From assembly GCF_000003815.2 (NCBI RefSeq), contig NC_049986.1, positions 16,814,770-16,873,564 on the forward strand: a stretch of 58,795 nt of DNA, read 5' to 3'. Made by a program: the position numbers and the translations under genes. Below, piece by piece: positions 48,670 through 58,795 of the stretch. Source of the stretch: Branchiostoma floridae. Taxonomy: Eukaryota; Chordata; Leptocardii; Amphioxiformes; Branchiostomatidae. Below the pieces are notes generated by a model. That model saw nothing but the letters and a program-made list of their open reading frames with translations. It did no database searches and was not told the DNA's origin. Positions within the stretch are counted from its first letter, which is position 1. Each line of letters opens with the position of its first letter.

Positions 48670-51600
48670 TTGAGCTCGACGGCATGCTTGTAGAACTTAA
48701 GAGCCGTTTAATCAACCGTCAGACGTAAAATATTTGGCAACATTGCTAGTTTATCAAAGTCATGACATATAATAAAAATGCCAATATATTGGGAACATGC
48801 TGGTATAATATTGCGTACATATTCAGCAAAAAACCGATATGCTCAAGCAATCATTATTGGAAGCAAATTACACCTGTCTATGAAACATGTCCAACATACT
48901 TACCTTCGACATATTTCGGATATCTCGGTCATCTGTTGCTTCGAGAAATCAATATGATACGGTATTAATTAAATGAAATCAAATCATCAAACTGGACAAT
49001 ATCCATAAAGAAGAGGATTTTTATTGTTAAGGTCTTCACGCGTACTATGCATAGGATTATAAAAAGTAATACCTCTCTTTAACAATTGATGTCGTGCTAC
49101 ATTTATTTAATTTATCTAAGCTCCTTCTAGTTTCATATCTCTCCTTAACATGCAAACATTCCAATGACATATATATCAATGGATATATGAAAGGCAGTTT
49201 AATGATAGCGGCAAACTAAACCCACTGTGATGCACAATTACATAGTAAACTCTAAAACGCGTTGTTGATGATGCTTGATACATAAAGTGCCGCGCGTCTG
49301 TTCACGCGGTCTCTCTCTCGACAGTCTCTTGTAAACCGAGCACCAGTGACCACATGTGTGAAAGTGCATTATTCATCCCCTGAGAACATGTCAATATGTG
49401 TTAACATGAGCAAAATACAATATTGCAGATCTGCATCGACCATTTCAGCCTCGCTCGCATGCTGCATAACTCCTTACCCTCCGCAGAATGCTACTAGGAG
49501 CAGGTCGGGATATTGTCGGCACTCGTCGGTATATTGAGTGAAATATTGAATGTATTTTCTGCTCACAAAGCAGACTCTGTGAAGTGCTTGCATATCTCCC
49601 AGTATCCCCTGTTGGAGTAACTACTGCGTGGGTTGACAATAGCATAACTAGAGATGCTTTGGATGGATCTTCATGATATTTGGTAGGTGAGTAGTGGTCG
49701 TAAAAAGAAAGGTTGGTCTAGTTCAAAAAATGATTTACCTGGTGTTTTCCTAGGGTACTCACGGTAGCGGTCTGTAAATGCATGTGTGTTAGTTTGTAGA
49801 TAACATAACTTGAGAGGCCGTAGATGGTTGATATTTGGAAGGTGCAAGGAACGTCAAATTTGATAATGGGCCCACAACATTTTAAAGTCTTGAACAAAGG
49901 CATGGTTATTGAGCCAAGGCATACGTTCGTAGATCTCTAGTTATCTATGGAAATTTTTTGAGCAGCTCCAGGAAACCTAACTGCATAAAATACAGCGTCA
50001 GTGCTCCGAATGTATTGCAAAAGTTAATCTATGCCATAAAAGAGCAACTTTATTATTAAGTCTATAGCTCAGTCAGATAGGTTCTTCGCTTTATCAACTT
50101 ACCTCAAGGTAAATAAACTATGATCCCCTTTCCATGTATAATTAAACACCATGATGCAAGCTTCAAGCCTTCAGGACACTTAGCACTTATCGACAACGTT
50201 GCAAAACTGTACCATGATACGTGGGGTAATATAGAGGGAATTTAGACTGAATATCAAATACTACTGTGTCAGAGCTTCATGTGTACCTCAAGTAGGTAAG
50301 GGCTAAACTTTAGAATAGGATCGCAACGCCTCACAGTTTGGGGTACGATTGTTGACGCTAAGAGAAACTTATAAACTGATGGTAATAAGTATTCCTCAAA
50401 CCTCATTAAAAACGAAATGAATATCAAACCGTCACATTTAAGTGGGAAATCATGCACTGCCTCAAAACCAATAATTCAAAGGGCTATACTTAAAGTCTGC
50501 CTCTTGAGAACAGATATTAAGCTACGAACTTTACAGCTTTCCCGTGATTATGCCAGTGTGGCATTTAGTCGAGCCGAATGTAGTTAGACTGAGCAGGTAG
50601 AGAAATGGTTTCAATTTACTGGTATATTCTCCAGTGGGTCATTGCCAGCTGGTTTTGATTAAACATTTCATCTTTTACTTTCTCGATCATTGTGGACTTT
50701 AAAGAACCGATATTACATTCTGGCTGCACGTAGCCTATTTTTTTTCACCGACCGTATAATAGAGACTACGGAACAAACTTTTAGGAGCCGGACGGGTGGA
50801 CTGGATGTGGCTCAAAGCAGGTTTCTTCTATTGTGTCTAATTTACATCCTCCTTTGTAGTCAGCTTTTGAATTGAAATAGTTCTATGATGACCAAACAAG
50901 AGGCGGATGATTCACTTTGATGTTGATCAATTGAAACATTGAAGTTAAACGGTATATGGTATTTACCCGTTTTTTAATAGTATCAATCGCCCAATATGGT
51001 ATTCAACACTCCACGTCAAAAAGACCATAGTTGACCGCCCTCTTTATCCTTGCGCACTGAAGTTGGAGTATATGTATCCTGCAGGGAAATCATCCAGATA
51101 GAAACACAAGAAGGGCTTGCATTTAAAACTCCACCCATCATTAAGTTAAGCCGAAGGTTGGTCCTTGAAATTTGGCTCTTAGTCCAGGTTGCATCGGGGA
51201 TTGTCTGTTTTAACAGGTCAAAATTAAAGTAGAGTATCTGATGAACCTGGCATTAGAAAAGTAGCCAAATGTTCATTGTTACGACTTTACTGAACGCGTG
51301 AGAAAAGCATCAGTAGCCAGGTAATGTCGTTTCACGGACATACACAGTATACATGCAAGCATATGCATAAAAAATGGACCTTGAATAAATGTGGTCTTTG
51401 CGGGAATTATAAATGAGACGCTGGTCCTTCATTCCATCCCAGTTTGTAATTGGATATCGCTCATTGATTACAATCGATTTGTACGTGTATGCGCGCAATG
51501 GATGTAACTGCCCGCGAAGGCCATCGCCAACACTTTGAACATATTTCTTTCTCTTAGGCTTGTATGGTGAATGCTGCTGCGTCTGGAACCCACCCAAAAT

Positions 51601-52050
51601 TTCCTGACCAAGCGAATTTCTATATGAATAGATAATATTCTAAATCGCACACAGCCGCAAAGTTAGCAATAACACGATTCGATTTTGCATTTAGCTGCTG
51701 CTATAAACACTATCTCATTCTTTTCCCATGCTGCTTTTGAACTAGAGAGCGGATTCAAGCGTTTTACATGTATTGACTCCGTACATAACAAGGGCCTTTA
51801 CACTATTGTATACCCTCGATGATTTGTTGAAATGTATTGTATATTTGTTAATTTCTTTAACAGGCCGGTGCTTATTTCATCCAGCATTTTCCCTTGTCAC
51901 TAGCTATAAGGGCAAAGTGAAGTATCGCTTAGAAACACGACGCTCGGAATTTTCTTCACTGTTTTAGGGCTATTGATCTTGAGATGAGGTTGTATAAAGA
52001 TTTCTGTAAAAGATTGTGTTCTGCTGATTAAGTAGTGACCTGGAAAATCG
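48670..52050. other. No gene or defined element seen
   Basis: Only short frames. It contains the partner (about 50580-50640) of the repeat at 32050-32110. Confidence 0.3.
50580..50640. repeat. Short diverged repeat, partner at 32.05 kb
   Basis: See 32050-32110: about 24 of 29 core bases agree. Confidence 0.4.
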
Positions 52051-52166
52051 NNNNNNNNNNNNNNNNNNNNNNNNNNNNNNNNNNNNNNNNNNNNNNNNNN
52101 NNNNNNNNNNNNNNNNNNNNNNNNNNNNNNNNNNNNNNNNNNNNNNNNNNNNNNNNNNNNNNNNNN
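52051..52166. other. Assembly gap, 116 N
   Basis: 116 N, not a round default size, so possibly an estimated gap length. Confidence 0.99.
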
Positions 52167-52956
52167 GAGACGTCAATAACATATTTTTTTAAATAAAAGG
52201 AGCTGGAAAGTTACCAAGGTCATGAGAGGTGACTAATATTGGCAGCAGGCTGGGTTATACTGGGCATGCCGGGTTTATAACTGTCAACAGGATATAGCCC
52301 ATGATTAATGATGCCGATTTACAACGTCATTATCGTTTTCGGTCGGTTAAAATAGAACCATTTACAAATTGCAGTGCTGTGATCTGAATTATAAGGTTCA
52401 TATGAGGGAAAGCGCCTTGCATTCTGTTACTGTCTGATCGTAAAATGTTGTGGAAGCAGATGCCGATATATTTTTTTTTCAAGACATGTCCAGGGGTTCC
52501 AGACATATCCAAAACGCGCTCTATCCAAGTTCTGCTCTGATCGAGACTAATACTGGATACCTAGGATGTGCTCTTCTTGTGTCTTCAATCACGTTCTCTT
52601 TAGTTACTGTCAGGGTGTCTAGAAAGGGCAGGGGTGCCTTTTAGGTCCTGGAAGGTGAACTCAAAACGCCTGAATGGTAATTAGGACTCGTTATTCGAGT
52701 CACGGGACCTTTTAAAAGGTTCCGGTAAGTGAATCAAATATCACTGCTGAAGAAATTTGACGTAAGAGCGAGGTGAGGTACTTTTGCTTGTGTTGCACGA
52801 AAGTATCAAACTTCATTATACATTTACAAAATGTAACATTTAATCTAAAATCTTACATTATATTTCACAACAGTTCAGCTTGTTTACTCTTGGTAAAAAT
52901 GAAAGAAAATACATAAATAAATCACTTTTCCAATAAGCAAACAAGATTCCTTGTTC

Positions 52957-53000
52957 TATAATAATAATAATGATGATGATAATATCATCATAATAATAAT
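52957..53000. repeat. (TAA)n(TGA)n compound microsatellite with mirrored arms
   Basis: The run passes from ATAATAATAAT to ATGATGATGAT to AATATCATCAT and back to AATAATAAT, so ATGATGAT and ATCATCAT can pair. Flanking strings TAAATCACTTTTCCAAT (52919) and TAAATCACTTCTCCAAT (about 53337) are similar, hinting at a local duplication. Confidence 0.8.
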
Positions 53001-54010
53001 GAGTTTGGGTGTACTTGCAGCCAAAGTTTATGTGGTCGATCAATATTGCAATAGTGTTCTTACTACACCCGCCCTCAGACAATAAATGGTTAAGGCACCA
53101 AACAACGATGTACGCTGTAATATGCGGTGGCAGCTGCCGCCTGTTGTCCGGGAGGTACACGTTAATGTTACTCTGGTGAGTGCAGTAATTTACGGGAAGG
53201 ATTACAAACCCATATGCACTGCACAGACCGAGGCAAGTCGTCTGTCATTCTTAGGACCATACCCAAGTAAAGTTTGCTCTCTTTTTGACGGAATTAATCA
53301 ATCATTAAAAAGTGTCACATTTTGCATTACCTGCAATAAATCACTTCTCCAATTAGAAAACACCATTCCTTTTTGGAACATCAGATCAGTCATCCAAGCC
53401 ACAGCCTATGTCGACTGTGTGGCTATGCAGCAATGCCAATTGAGCTTTAGACATCTTTGACAAGGACAGCAAATGCGATTATGTTTTATGGACATTAAAA
53501 TTTACAACCCGTATAATACCTTATGAAAGCACGTAACACTTGAAACTGATACTTGTTTTTTTAAGTAACGTTATATACTATTACTCAAAGAGACACTTTG
53601 GACCCACCTCTAATTTTTGTCTGTCTGGTGGAACACATTTTTAAACCCCATGGGTCCAGCTCAGAAACGCTATCGAGGTCTCAGTAACATTGCGATAATG
53701 AAACATGAATCACTCTACAAATGTTGCCACACCTCTACAAGCTATTCAATTGATGTCCAACTGGTGGCTGTAAACGTTTATCGCCTCAATAACGTTTAGG
53801 GGTTATGAAATGTTACGCTAGTTAAAGTAGCGAAATGGAATCGCAAAATGTCACTGCGCTGCACAGTTTGCTAATACTTCTGCACAGAATAAAAGTACAC
53901 CATACACCAGACACCTTACCAATTTAGTAAGTTAGTAAGACAGACAATAAATTCATGACACTTCGCATACCTTCAGGGCCCGCTTATAGAAATGTGGCTC
54001 TGACTATATC
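53001..54010. other. No confirmed gene
   Basis: A 124-codon plus frame (53086-53460) has no recognised domain. It includes the second copy of the short duplication noted at 52.9 kb. Confidence 0.3.
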
Positions 54011-54014
54011 AAGC

Positions 54015-54180
54015 ATGACCATTACCAAACTCATAATCGCTTTGCTGGAATATCCGGAGATGAAATCGGCTTATCGTGGTTTATTGGAATGTGACGATCA
54101 GCTACATGCAATAAAGATTGGGTGGTTTTAGTGGGCATTAAACGCACTGTAATAGAGATGCACTCAAAGGGATATGACCG
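54015..54180. repeat. Island E, unit 2
   Basis: Partner of 40840-41010: CCATTACCAA, TTATTGGA, CATTAAACGCACTGTAAT and GATGCACTC in the same order. Confidence 0.55.
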
Positions 54181-54489
54181 ATAGAGTGTGGTCAGATCAT
54201 GAGGGGCAATTCTCGACTATGTTCTGAATACTAAATTTCCTCATGATTAATTCAATCATCATCATCATCATCATTTTTTGTGCCACATTACATATTCAAC
54301 ATTCTTGTGGTTCCTTAAACGTTGTTGCAATTGTGTTTTAGAGACATGGCGTGTTGTGGTCTGGTGCATTACTCTATATATTTTATGATTAGGCTTATGG
54401 CAAACAAATAAATTAGTTTTAAAATGTTTCCATAAAGTGTTTCCATATCAGAAACTGTACAAATTTGTGGGAAGTTACCAATGTTGGTA

Positions 54490-54758
54490 GCCGGTGCAAT
54501 GGCCTAGTGGATAGAGTGTTCGCCTTGCATTCGGAAGGTCGTGAGTTCGATCCCGACCGAGTCATTCCAAAGACTATAAAAAAAGTGGTACATGCTGCTT
54601 TCTCTGCTTAGCACTCAGCATTCGGGAAAGCGTATGGAAGTTGAACACACACCACTACCAGTGGACTAGCCCCCTGCTGTAGTGATTGCGTTGTGTGTGG
54701 CACAGGGCTAATGAAACAGAGATGGGCACCGCCCTTGGCGCGGGAAGGGTTTAACTTA
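54490..54758 (+). mobile_element. tRNA-derived SINE, complete, 13-bp target duplication
   Basis: A polymerase III head of about 73 bases has a perfect A box TGGCCTAGTGG (54500-54510) and a B box AGTTCGATCCC (54544-54554), spaced as in a tRNA. A non-tRNA body follows, containing AGCACTCAGCATTCGGGAAA, CACTACCAGTGGACTAGCCC and GAGATGGGCACCGCCC. The insert is bounded by an exact 13-bp duplication, ACCAATGTTGGTA (54477-54489 and 54759-54771), so it is fairly recent. The head looks alanine-like (CTTGCAT loop), but the cloverleaf is imperfect. The tail is short and not a long poly(A), so a partner LINE with a specific 3' end is likely. From memory the body resembles a lancelet SINE. Confidence 0.9.
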
Positions 54759-54771
54759 ACCAATGTTGGTA

Positions 54772-55860
54772 CTGAGCAGTCTTAGCAGCTTTCACTGAAA
54801 CTTAGATTCCAAATTTTAGCCCCTCTTAGGGTATGCAATATCATGCCTTTGGCGGCCTCTACATGATGCAAGCCAGCAGCAAATAAGAATATATCAGAAA
54901 TATGGATTTAAAGCAACGTACTATTAGCCTTTCACACTTTTAAGATCATAGAATATTCAGCATGGGCCCCTCGCACCATGACATTAACAAGAAGACAGGT
55001 ACAGACAATGCGGACTCCACTTACAACTAATGTATGGAAGACGGATTGCTTCCTCGTTATAATCACATTAGAGTCACGCATTCATGATCGTCTAGACTAC
55101 TAGGCAAAAGGAAAAGAATATAAAGTTAATCTTCGCCTACCGAGTTCAAGTCTTGCAAAGGTTCACTTAATTTTTAAGCTGGAAAACGCTCTTCTAGAAT
55201 TCACACTTTCTTGGAAATCACCCACATCTTGAGTGATGAATGATGTAAAATGTTCCTTAAATGTCATGAAGTAATTGAGTCAGTCTTCACCAGGGAGCAC
55301 TACTTGGTAGTCACAATACACCCGCACGTTTTCTCGTCTCATGGCGTTACTCATGTCAGAATTGGATAATTAAATCAAGTGCGATGAGTCTCTTGGGATA
55401 AGGAGCTTTTGTTAAGCTGTTGAATACTAAGTGTGCTCGTATAGCTAATCGGCGAATTAACAGCAATTATTACCATATATACACACTAAAATATATAGAA
55501 ATGGAATAGCTGTAATGAAATGTACTAGAGATGCATACACTTTTGCGTAAAAACAGATCTATTTACGCCCAAAACCTGAGGCAGTTTTGTTGCCATGTCT
55601 TCAATCGAATTTCCGTATCTAAAATCATCACTTGATATGTGGCATGGTTTGCTTCTTTATCATCTTGATCTAACCAACACGTTATACACCGGTCTGAACA
55701 TCAGACATCACCATCAAAACATATCATAAAACCTCCAACCGCATTTCCCAATATGAATATCAAAGGCAGACTACGGTTATGTGCGAGTCAATTCCTCAGG
55801 GTTTTTTTCTTCTGAGCTTTTATCTATTTATTTACGGTTCACTATCGCGCCATATCGAAA
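54772..55860. other. No gene or defined element seen
   Basis: Closed frames; nothing notable by eye. Confidence 0.3.
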
Positions 55861-55956
55861 TGGACCTAATGCTCCCTCTGTCATTTCTCTATCAAAACCA
55901 ATTCACCAAGTTCCCCCCAGACGCCATGATCCCCCTTTGGTAGGTTCCTCCACAGA

Positions 55957-56050
55957 AGGTCATATTAGGACTGTACAGGTTTGTACTCAGCGTACAACCA
56001 CCATCTGGCAAACTAGAAATCGATAGTGCCGATGAGAACGTGAATATTGT
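55957..56050. repeat. Island C, unit 2
   Basis: Partner of 41640-41745 in direct orientation, with single-base indels that break the frame open in unit 1. Confidence 0.6.
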
Positions 56051-56409
56051 ACAGTCTTATCTTTTCATATTCACACGTCCACTGCCATAAACTCTCAATT
56101 GTTGTGAATGTCTTCTTTTGTCTTCATAATCACACCTTTCGAATTCGTCAACCAATTGCCAGATTCATTGAATCTTGCTACGCATCAAAAATACAAAAAG
56201 GGTTACCTGCCATTGTCCTTGCAATGTATTATATATCATGAAAGTAATATCTAAGTAAACTGGGTTTTTGTCGAAGCTAAGGAAGCGTCCAAACTCAAAA
56301 GATGCGCTACAAGTAAATGGCAATACTAGTTTTTGCTGCACATTGGTGTAACTCCATCGCGAGTCCTTTACAGTAGGCCACGAAGATAAGCGAAACGCAT
56401 TGATTATTA

Positions 56410-56740
56410 AAAGCTGACGCAGTCTGGGACGTCCAATGACGTGACGGCATCATAAAAAGGACCGGTGAACAGAATCGTCTGATTCCCATTCGCCGTAAGG
56501 ACTGGGGCTGAGAAGCGTCGCCGCGGCACTCCCGGCATGAAGGTGAAGACTTTATCATATCCATGTATCTGGTAGTGAAGAATGACAAAACCTGTTTGTA
56601 GTAAGGGTGTAGATATCACGAGACAGTAAATCTAGCTGTACCAGTGGACAGCTGCGATTCAACACCACCGCAGTTGTGGGACTACTGAATCCTGGTCTGT
56701 GACGGACGATAAAAGTGACATCAGGTAAACAGTTTTGCTT
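56410..56740. repeat. Island B, unit 2
   Basis: Partner of 42325-42660. The minus strand has two overlapping open frames (56407-56619 with LFTGPFYDAVTS, and 56555-56767), neither with a known domain. Unit 1 keeps LFTGPFYDFVTS but has lost one base just before it. Confidence 0.6.
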
Positions 56741-56769
56741 TGTAAGAATAATGTTCAATGCTGTCAAAT

Positions 56770-58310
56770 CTTATGAACATGGAAAATAGTCGTACGACAT
56801 GATTGGCTTTCATATGTTGAATAATGATTTCGGTAATATTTTCATCAGGTTACATTGAGTTGTAATTAAACTATGTCTTGATTTTTGTACGCAATGCTCA
56901 TGCTTATCATCGGAAAGCTTTTTTTTCTTTCACCTGATTTGATTTTCAACACACATTTTATCCTGGGGAACCATTTCAACAGTTAGACCACTCGACACCG
57001 GAAGATGACTAAACGATAATATCCTCCGGATTTGCTGGAATTCTGATATAGCATGCAGACCATTATTGTCAAATTACAATCTGCCGCATTGATCAGCAGT
57101 GTGAATTCACTACGGGTATCCTCACAGATGATTTTCTATATCTGCCCTGTAGCCCGTGATTCTGAATATGAACTTTACAACCTTTGATGCAACATGCCGG
57201 ACTGGCTGATGAAAATTCGGGTCAGATATTGATATCATATTGGTATGGAAAAGCGTACCAGGTGCAAAGAACGTGCTTTCTCTTACGTTTTATGTGCAGT
57301 GGGGACCCTTTGTTTTGACCTGCCTGATGAGTGTAGGGCTGGAATGGCAGGAACCTGTGATGAAGTGACTGCCTCCCGAGCAGCTCATACCACAGGTCAT
57401 ATTCATCATGTCTGTCCCACGGCGGAGCATCGTCGGCTCTGGGCACAACTGCGAAGGTGTCAGTATGATAGAGTCTAGGAATTCTTTAAATGAATTAGAG
57501 CAGATGATGACTGTTTATGATTTATTAGTATCTATATATTTGGGTAATGTGAATGTACATTATGCTTTTAAGATTATCAAAGGATTTGCCATATTTTGCA
57601 ACTATAGTTATCAAGACGCACTCTGACGACCGTATGCTTGCAGCAAATTTCCTAAATGTTTCGCCCTGGTTTACTCACTGTCATTCCCTGATTCGCTCAC
57701 ATGATTTACGTCGTTATGGTTAAGTGAAGGCTATTCCCAAAGGAAGGGTTTGCAGTCTGAAGTTATCTGCATAAGGGAATTGTCTCGACGATGAAGTCTG
57801 AAATCGCATTACCTTCTCCAGTGCACATTATTCACTGCTTGTTAGAATCGGCACAAAATGAGCTCTTCGAAGGAGCTGCAGACAACTCTATCATCAACAT
57901 CAGTCTGACTTGTTAAGAAGAACTTCAAGAAGAATAGTTTCGTCATTACTAGGTAATACTGCTTTTTTGGATAATGTCCAGGATACGGTAAACATACAAC
58001 AGAGTTTTGTTTAATTCGTCCAAACCTGTACATAAAGAAGCGACTGCAAAGTTAAGGTTAACTGATGGTAGCTGGGCGTTCTATTTATCATCTAAAGTTT
58101 AAGGCACAGTCTGCCTATTCATCATCACTTAAGTGTCGAATCAAGTTTAGTCATTTCCGCAGGGGGGTGATGACACTGGGCCCAAACAGAATAGATAAAA
58201 ACAAGCTGGAAAATAGTAAAACTTCCTAATAGTTGAACAGGGATAATAATTTTTTAGGGAATTTTCGTAATCGTACGGCTTTCAATGCAAGGGGAAATAG
58301 TACACAAACA
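56770..58310. other. No gene or defined element seen
   Basis: Closed frames; no paired repeats noticed. Confidence 0.3.
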
Positions 58311-58313
58311 ACG

Positions 58314-58401
58314 GTCTCTCTCTCCCTCTGTCTCTCTAGCTGCCTCTCTGTCTCTCTCCCTCTATCTCTCCCTTTGTCTCTCCCTGCCTCTCTCTCTCCC
58401 T
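58314..58401. repeat. CT-rich low-complexity tract
   Basis: About 88 bases of nearly pure pyrimidine built from TCTCTC and CCTCTG pieces, with few interruptions. Such tracts can form triplex DNA. Confidence 0.9.
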
Positions 58402-58539
58402 AGTAATAGCTAATTATTCATCCTTTTGTGCCGAATTCTACCATCAATGACCCCTTAGGTAAGCATATACATGACACGAAGGAAGAGAAATTAAACAGCG
58501 GAAGGGTTCGTTGAGTGCAAATGGCACACTAAGAATTAT

Positions 58540-58690
58540 CGTACCCTGTGGTGATTTGACGGCACTCTGCCTCATTGACCTGAGAAGGAAATACCCGTTG
58601 AACTTTTTCAATAATTGAGGTGCCATCGACCCTTTGATCTCCCATTGGTGGCATAAGAAGTCTCAGAACAATCATAGCAAGCACAACCCG
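58540..58690. repeat. Island D, unit 2
   Basis: Partner of 43965-44150. The minus strand reads a basic start (SNLHRRKRCK), a hydrophobic stretch (AASFLRVVLAMIVLRLL) and RVDGTSIIEKVQR before a CGG|GTATTT donor-like site. This would suit a signal-anchor exon of a membrane protein, but unit 1 is less clean and no downstream exon is recognised. Confidence 0.5.
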
Positions 58691-58795
58691 CAAAAAAGAT
58701 GCAGCCTTACATCTTTTGCGTCGATGTAGGTTAGACATCCAGGTAATAACATACGCCAAAATTAGTTACTCAAGCAACTGGGTATAGTTTTGAAA

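Noticed and set aside
53086-53460. 124-codon plus frame
   Set aside because: No domain; part of it derives from a local duplication of AT-rich non-coding sequence.
1-58795. CRISPR array, operons, phage or bacterial genes
   Set aside because: No regular short direct repeats with spacers, no gene-dense strand runs, no ribosome-binding-site-linked ORFs; the element content is metazoan.

Overview
The window is animal genomic DNA dominated by mobile-element remnants. It has moderate GC, dense stop codons in all six frames, simple repeats and two assembly gaps. A DIRS-type tyrosine-recombinase retroelement, LINE 3' ends, a tRNA-derived SINE and several terminal-inverted-repeat (TIR) elements together point to a marine invertebrate. 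From memory the SINE body resembles one common in lancelets (Branchiostoma), so a lancelet is my best guess; this is inference and was not tested. No complete host gene, operon, CRISPR array or bacterial feature is visible.

Layout. 1-1.94 kb: 3' part of a DIRS-like retroelement (RNase H end of the RT/RH ORF, an overlapping tyrosine recombinase ORF, and a 3' region with a repeated 11-mer). 1.9-16.8 kb: mostly unassignable DNA holding an RFX/NFI-like motif pair, a 248-bp TIR element with a 3-bp target duplication, a TA/GA microsatellite, a LINE C-terminal stub with a (CTA)n tail, an RTE-like LINE stub whose stop codon runs into a (TGA)n tail, a decayed tRNA-like SINE head and hairpins. 16.8-18.1 kb: a 943-bp TTAA-type element with three copies of a 20-bp palindrome, then a 132-bp TIR element with a 7-bp target duplication. 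A second copy of the latter lies inverted at 43.4 kb with its own 7-bp duplication. 18.3-19.9 kb: decayed minus-strand coding sequence of unknown family.

20-45 kb: old diverged repeats, a 129-bp tandem pair, a perfect-arm hairpin, a G20 tract and a 22-bp tandem repeat. 38.4-58.7 kb: five weakly conserved islands occur in the same order and orientation twice (38.4-44.2 kb and 45.7-58.7 kb), and three of them a third time at 27.3-29.6 kb. This suggests an old tandem segmental duplication or repeated copies of one long element. The second unit is swollen by later insertions: a TTAA element with CCGGATATATCCGG palindromes (46.5 kb), decayed coding DNA broken by an assembly gap (47-48.4 kb), a pogo/Tigger-like element (48.5 kb) and a SINE with a perfect 13-bp target duplication (54.5 kb).

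The genes do not work together as a pathway. The window records successive insertions by at least six transposition mechanisms: tyrosine recombinase, LINE target-primed, SINE, TTAA-specific, TA-specific, and 3-bp and 7-bp target-site elements. Non-autonomous elements far outnumber possible source elements.
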